Of a stretch of 64,000 nucleotides of DNA, positions 58,581 to 64,000 are shown piece by piece. Below the pieces are notes generated by a model. That model did not search any database, was not told the DNA's origin, and saw only the letters and a program-made list of their open reading frames with translations. Position 1 is the stretch's first letter; every line of letters begins with the position of its first letter. This DNA is from Tricholoma matsutake (taxonomy: Eukaryota; Basidiomycota; Agaricomycetes; Agaricales; Tricholomataceae). The stretch is from assembly GCA_026075535.2 (NCBI GenBank), contig AP026540.1, forward strand, positions 9,300,001 to 9,364,000, in the 5' to 3' direction. A program made the translations under genes and the position numbers.

Positions 58581-59994
58581 TGATGATGCTCAACCCGGAA
58601 ACCCAAACAAAACCCACAAAATGGCTTCGGATGGTATAACATGAGTCAGAGGAAGGATGCGAGGCCTTCTAGATGTCACCTGTCAGACCGACCATCAAAT
58701 AGTCATGAAACAACTGCTTGTTGAAGCAGTTCGAGGCTAAAAGAATGTGTTTCGAGGACTTGCAATGATTTGTGAGGGGTTGCGATGCTTTTCGAGATGT
58801 TGCGATATTTTTCGAAGAAGTTTCGAGGAATTTTGAGTGCGCAGATATGTTCGGACACAAGATCGGGGGACTAGACGAGTAGCAGAAGTGAAGAAAAGGC
58901 TAATCAAGGGAAGCGAGAGCGAAAATAGCATAATGCAAGAAATTTCGAGGAATTTTGAGGAAGTTTAGCATAAAACACCAAACTTTGGACTGAATAAGAC
59001 TAAACTGTACTCTCAAATCACTGTTATCTGGGAGGAAGACGACGACTTTCTTGTATTTCTTTGTATCTAGTACATCTTTTTATATAAAATAAAGAAAGTA
59101 CCTAAAAAGGCTAGAGAACATGTGTAGAACATGAGGCAAAAGATATGAGTTAAGGCACAAGGCCAAAAAGGAGACTGGAATCCAAACAAGAAAGATATAT
59201 ATCATATGATGAAAGAGTAATAAAGGGTATAGAACTAAAAGGGGACTGTCCTTTGTGTATAAACTGTGCTAAGTCTCGCAATAATGCATCCAGCGGGTTC
59301 TGTGCGCGATAGGGACTTGGAATGAGGCTGACCTACTATCAGCAGGTTTGAGCACGAGTTGGAATACTTCCTGCCGCATGGTATTCCACCATATAGATAA
59401 CAAATGCGGCGCCCGATGTCGCTCACAGTCTCTCAATATTGATCGATGACACTTGACAATGCTTGACAATGTTTGACGATGCTTGACCACATTTGACGAT
59501 GCTCGACTGCATTCAACAATGTTCAACGATGTTTGATCGCGTTTGATATGATGTTTGATCGTGTTTGATATGATGCTCGATCGCGTTTGACGATGCTCGA
59601 CCACGTTTGACGATGCTCGACCACATTTGACGATGCTCGACCACGTTTGACGATGCTCGACCACGTTTGATGATGCTCGACCACGTTTGACGATGCTCGA
59701 CCACGTTTGACGATGCTCGACCACGTTCAACAATGTTCAACGATGTTTGACGATGCTCGACCACGTTCAACAATGTTCAACGATGTTCGACGATGCTCGA
59801 TGATGTTCGATCACATTCGATATGATGGTCGATCGCGTTCGACGATGCTCGACCACATTCGATACGATATCGCGCTTGGTAGACTTGGTCGGGAGTGGTT
59901 GCACTGCTTCTGGGACCTCATGTGAGTTATCTGATGTGATTAGAATGTGGCCGAAATGGTGAATCGGCCTTTGAGCTGAGGGGACAACCTATCA
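58581..59994 (-). mobile_element. Solo LTR, family 2, copy 2
   Basis: It runs from TGATGATGCTCAACCCGG to ACAACCTATCA and is flanked by CCAT (58577-58580 and 59995-59998). It interrupts ORF3 of element E; skipping it and one CCAT leaves the reading frame continuous. Much of it matches copy 1 at 36951-38484. A 20-bp minisatellite occupies about 59450-59870. Confidence 0.85.
59450..59870. repeat. 20-bp minisatellite within the solo LTR
   Basis: The unit gacgatgctcgaccacgttt is repeated in tandem, best preserved at 59590-59730, with diverged copies on both sides (ttcaacgatgtttgacgatg and similar). Copy 1 of the LTR has only a few degenerate units near 38200-38270. Open frames across it are by-products of the 60-nt triple period. 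Confidence 0.9.
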
Positions 59995-62423
59995 CCATAT
60001 TAGGGTGACTGACCTGGGAGGGGAAATGAAGGGTTTGATGGAGGGGGCCTGCGTCACTGAGTCTGTGAGATAATCAGGTACCGTGACGATGCCAGCAAAG
60101 TGGCGGATGAATGATGCCCGACCAGAGGTGGATGTGGGGCACAGTGCCCACGCCAGTTGGAACCCGAAGATGCTGCGGTAGTGAACCTGGAGGGCGTAGT
60201 TAAAGGCCACACCAATGAATTGGTTGGGGGTCCCGGGGCATCCATGATACAATATGTATCATGCCCAGTCAGCCAGCATGAACGGTTGGTCAGCGTTGGG
60301 GGCAGCCAGACCTGGATTGTTGCGGTGAGGGCCAGTGAGAGTCCATGATGATGATGACGTGTCATGGGGGATGCATTCGTGAGCCCAGACGGGGTGACCC
60401 TTCACAAAGGGAGGAGTTATGTGGGAGGGGCAGTAGTCATCCTCCAGTGCTGTTAGCATTGCTCGGTCCCGTCGACAATGCGAGCAGAGGGATGCCAGCC
60501 GTCGTAGTTTGCCTAACAGTAGGAAGCCCTCTGCACAATTGATGGTGAGTTCGTGGGAGTTGGTGATGAGGGCTGCAAGGTCGTGCACTTCCTGGGGATT
60601 CATGGGGAGGCCATGCCTCGCCACGTAGTACAGCTGACAGTTGTCCTCAGGGGTGTACGACATCACGCTGTCCATTTCTGCCTGAGCTGCCCTCGCTGCC
60701 ATGTTCCCTGTGAGGACACAATTTGAGGAGGGGGAGTGGTAAAAGTACCGGGCCAGCATTCCATGGAACGCATTGTTACATTCTGGAAACTGGCCGACTG
60801 TCACCACCCCTAGGCTGTCCGGCACCTGCCCTGGTCGTGACATGTTGTATCAATGATGTCAGCAGATCTCCTCCTCGACGTTCTTTCCCTTATTCTTCAG
60901 TTTCTTATCGTGCTCTTTCTTAATCTTGTGGTTATGAGCGAGCCGTTGTTCTACCTGCTGCTTAGTCTCGCCCTCTATCAGGTCCCACAAGTCCTGCCTC
61001 CACTTGTCATTGTTGACTGAGTCATCGATTGTCTCCGACAGGAGGGGTTGCTCTGGTGATGTATCGATGGGAGGAGTGGGCGCATGGGGAAGAGCAGTAG
61101 GCATGACGTACGTGGTGGGTACTGGAACTTGTCCCTCCCCTTGTCTAAGTTTCCTAGTCGAGGCCTTTGGGGGAGGAGGTTCAGTAGCCTCATCCTCCTT
61201 AGGTGCCTCCTCGACGTGGGGCTCGTGCAGTGTGGCTTCAGGAGCAGATTCCAGAGGCTCTTGTACTTGTTGTGGGCGAGGATGGGCCTCTCATGCTGGT
61301 TCGAGCACTTCAGATGGTTGGGTGGTCGATACCCCGCCATCGTCGATGCTGCATTTATGTTTCTGTTGATGAACGGTGTCGTCTACATTGTCACAATGGG
61401 GGGATGCGGGGTGTTTGTGTGTGGCTCATATGAGGTGTGTTTCTGCGTCTCGTTGTGCCCGCTTCGCCTTCTCGAGTTTGTCCCAGAGGCTGTCGATCAT
61501 GTCAAGTAGTCGCCCAATGACTACTTGCATGAGACTGTCTCCCTCTAGGAAGTTGGCAAGACTGGGGTCTACATCAGCTCTGTCAAGCTGATGGAGTAGC
61601 TTGTCCAGCTGCTTGACATGTTCTTCCTGTTCCTGCTCAACTAACTCCTCCTCCATTGCCCGTGTCTTGCCTTTTCCTTTTGTCTGGGTGGGTCGAATAG
61701 ACCCTCCCTGGCGACTAGGTTGGGGAGGTCGGCAAGCTTTGTCTCTCCTTGAATGCCTAGCACGTCCTTGACGTGCCTGGCTTCGCTGAGGTGGGGCAGG
61801 GTCGTCCACATCCATTACCTCATCGTGTTGTTGACTAGGCTCGGAATGTGTAAGTTGTAGGGGCAGTGTGATCAGGCTGGGTTTGCCCCACCCCGTAGAT
61901 GGGATTGGTTGATTCTGGGGCCCACCGAGCAGCGCGTACGTGGGTCCCTGTGCATATCCTCCAGTGTAGTAGGGAGGCAGTGAGGTGTTTCCAAACCCTC
62001 CCACCATTGGGGGATTCGCATAAGTTATGAATCCCTGTCCGAAATTGGGGAGGGTTGGTGGCTGCTGTTCATTGAAATGCTGCTGGGTGGGTGGTTGTGG
62101 CACCTGATATGCCCTTCCCCCCCTTCCAGAGCTTGTTCCAGGGGTCGAGTTTTGAGGGTTCCCATGGGTAGAAGCCCCGGAGATGTTGCTGTAGTATTCA
62201 CAAGACATGTTGGTGGTGTTGAGTTGTGGTGTTTTTGGTAAGGTGGCGGAAAGTGTGTGAAGTGTAGGCATGGGATTTGAAGTTCAAAGTTTTTCAGGTT
62301 TCAACTTGCACGTGATTGTTAACGCTAATTTTGAGTTTAAGTTTTGTTGTGTATAGTTGTATCACGACACTGCCACCATTAGTCCATTAGCGGTCATGAC
62401 TCCAAGCTCATGCCCACTGCGGA

Positions 62424-64000
62424 TTACCTTCTCCTGGCTAGTTGTGCAGGGTGTTGGACACCATGCACCTCCAGGTAACGGTCGAGTGCCTCCAAGTCCT
62501 TACAGGTCTTGTAGGACTCCCACATTGTGTCTCCCAAGCTCCAATGGACCTCAAACTTGAGGTTCTTGAGCTTGGTTCCTTTTTCCCAATGATGCCCTAG
62601 GATTTCGTTGATGAACCACTCATGGTCGTCAGCCACGCCAAAATTGTATGGCTCTGGGTGGGCTCGGTTAGGGAACAGAGCATCTGACGATGCTATGTAT
62701 GGCCTTAACAGAGTTATGTAATATCTAGGAACAATTCTTCATTCCTGTAGTGCCGCTGGCAGCTCTAGCGTGTACGTCGAGTTGCTCAAGTCGGCTTTTG
62801 CAACTTTGTAGGGACCTACATACTTAGGGCAGAGTTTCCTCGCCCTGCCCTTGGGTAGGTTCAGATTCTTTGTGGAGAGGTACACGAGATCGCCTGGCGA
62901 TATTGTGGGTTCCTTTCTTTGACGTGTATTAGTGTTTTGAGTCTGGAAGACCCTTGCCTCGATGATTGAGTCATGGGCTTCAGCTAAATTCTGCAAGGCT
63001 TGGCCCACAAAGGCTTTTATGCCTTTGGGGATGACCTCATCAGAGCGTAGTTCTTTGATCATGGAGGGCATATACCCTCCATTGAGTTCAAAGGGTGCAT
63101 ACTTGGTTGTTTCCAACACGCTGGTGTTGATGGCAAATTCTGTCATGTTGACCCAGTCTACCCAGTCCTTCTGGTCGTGCCGTACTATGGTTTGAAAGAT
63201 CTCGCCGACATTATGATTTGCGTGTTCCGTTTGGCCATCAGTTTGGGGATGGAACGATGTAGACATTAGGAGCTTAGCACCTAATATCCTATGGAGTTCC
63301 CTCCACCACTTCGATGTGAACTTTGAGTCTCGATCACTTACGATCGAGCTGGGAAGCCCATGCAGGTGAACAATCTCTCTGCGGTATATCCAAGAGAGAT
63401 CCATCGCCATCATTTTCATATGTACTGGGATGAGGTGTACCATACTCGGCATCCTGCATATGATTACCCACAGGTAATTAAATCCCTTGGATTCGGGGAA
63501 GGGGCCTATAAAGTCCATTCCTATCGAATCCCAAGGTTTCGTGGGGATGGTTAATGGGTGCAATTTACCCATTGGTTTCTTTGTCGAACCCTTCACATGG
63601 GTGCAAGCCTCACATGATTCACAAAATTCGCGGAGGTCCTTTCCCATCCGTGGCCACCAGTACCATCATTGAAGGTACTCGGTGGTATGTTGGGCACCAT
63701 AGTGACCCAGCACGTTGTGTGCTTGGTCAATCAGTTGGGTTAGGATGCCACAGTCCTGTGGCATACACACCACTGGATTGCCATGTGGGTTCATTGTCCA
63801 GATGAGTCCTTCACGTAGGGAGAAGCTGTCATAGTCTCATGGCTTCTCCTTGATTAGTTTGAAGAACTTGTCATGGGCATAACCTGCCTTGACTGCCTGG
63901 AGGAAGTGGTTATCCTCCAGGTACTCTGGCTTTTTATTTGGGTAGTGCTGGAATAGTGAGTCCCCCAATGTAATACTCTCATTGGGCTCATTGACAGATT
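62424..64000 (-). pseudogene. Element E: Ty3/gypsy pol, integrase and chromodomain end (partial)
   Basis: A 302-codon frame (63647-62739) has the integrase core: SIGMDFIGPFPESKGFNYLW, SSIVSDRDSKFTSKWWRELH, MSTSFHPQTDGQTEHANHNV and the SH3-like RKLCPKYVGPYKVAKADL. A second frame (62636-62424) supplies the chromodomain: EWFINEILGHHWEKGTKLKN, LKFEVHWSLGDTMWESYKTC. Between 63648 and the right edge the zinc-binding region is present but broken. The RT and RNase H parts lie outside the window. It is closely related in layout and wording to element D. Confidence 0.85.

Larger units (their letters stand above)
57979..62271 (-). pseudogene. Extra ORF (ORF3) of element E, downstream of pol, interrupted by a solo LTR
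   Basis: It starts MPTLHTLSATLPK about 150 bp after the chromodomain frame of element E. The first part is Pro/Gly/Gln-rich, then has a basic KGKGKTRAMEEE stretch and a coiled coil (KQLDKLLHQLDRADVDPSLA, MIDSLWDKLEKAKRAQRDAE). A second part, from 60843 (MSRPGQVPDSLGVVTVGQFP), contains YILYHGCPGTPNQFIGVAFN, YRSIFGFQLAWALCP and, after the inserted LTR, MDFGERRGPELTADEVLATL, LTWVDHAYTYGLHYLNHHYN and GLPPAIPEWDGWYTP. An acidic tail (EEMDLDEENSHLP) closes it. Stops occur at a few places. Proteins of this wording accompany Ty3 elements in mushroom genomes to my memory; function unknown. Confidence 0.65.

Noticed and set aside
59269..59773. Two long overlapping minus-strand ORFs with repeated VEHRQT/RASSN words
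   Set aside because: They are translations of the 20-bp minisatellite, whose 60-nt triple period keeps the frame open; no independent coding evidence.
36951..59994. The two family-2 LTR copies as the two ends of one 23-kb retrotransposon
   Set aside because: Each copy has its own flanking 4-bp duplication (GCGG and CCAT), so they are independent solo LTRs.
1..64000. CRISPR arrays, tRNA or rRNA genes
   Set aside because: No regularly spaced repeats with unique spacers and no cloverleaf-type A/B box pairs were noticed; the organism is eukaryotic.

Overview
The window looks like a filamentous basidiomycete genome, most likely an agaricomycete. Genes are densely broken by short GT-AG introns of about 45-65 nt. 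Families typical of that group are present: a ricin-B/CBM13 protein of the mushroom-expanded type, F-box/LRR-type proteins, a FunK1 kinase relic, a DUF221 channel-like protein and chromodomain Ty3/gypsy retrotransposons. I saw no rRNA, tRNA, CRISPR array or bacterial-type operon. Splice sites were read by eye, so exon edges are approximate.

Positions 1-34,284 are a compact euchromatic block. In order: SIN3 corepressor (minus, runs off the left edge), a small membrane protein (minus), a PalI/Rim9-type pH-sensing membrane protein (plus), a weak small ORF, an agmatinase with a signal-peptide-like N-terminus and a C-terminal KDEL (minus), a CBM13/ricin-B protein (minus), a DCAF11/LEC14B WD40 protein (minus), a TBL1/SIF2 LisH-WD40 corepressor subunit (plus, divergent from the previous gene), a mitochondrial GHITM/BAX-inhibitor-family protein (plus), the SM protein SLY1 (minus), a DUF221/CSC1-like channel (plus), a 58-aa ORF (plus), an acid-sphingomyelinase-like phosphodiesterase (plus), an F-box protein (plus), a HIT/Fhit-type hydrolase (minus), a kinase-like protein (minus), a PhzF-family protein (minus) and a second F-box protein (minus). 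Most are housekeeping functions: chromatin repression, ER-Golgi traffic, mitochondria, lipid turnover and nucleotide salvage. They do not form a metabolic cluster.

From about 34.3 kb to the right edge the sequence is a nest of transposable elements with almost no host coding capacity. The best-defined unit is a complete Ty3/gypsy chromovirus at 39,149-45,365 with 401-bp LTRs, an ATGGT target duplication and a Tf1-like 11-nt self-priming match. Its pol is broken by six stops and one 1-bp deletion. Around it lie three copies of a 366-426 bp LTR (two solo copies with target duplications), two copies of a 1.2-1.4 kb solo LTR (one carrying a 20-bp minisatellite), two hAT-type nonautonomous elements with 8-bp target duplications, several foldback/MITE elements, a truncated gag-protease fragment and a FunK1 kinase pseudogene.

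Two further minus-strand Ty3/gypsy elements (57.7-51.4 kb, and from the right edge to about 57.7 kb) each carry a long extra ORF between the integrase chromodomain and the 3' LTR. This repeated pol-ORF3-LTR order, together with the self-priming signal and the CpG-transition decay of the intact element, is the most interesting content of the window.
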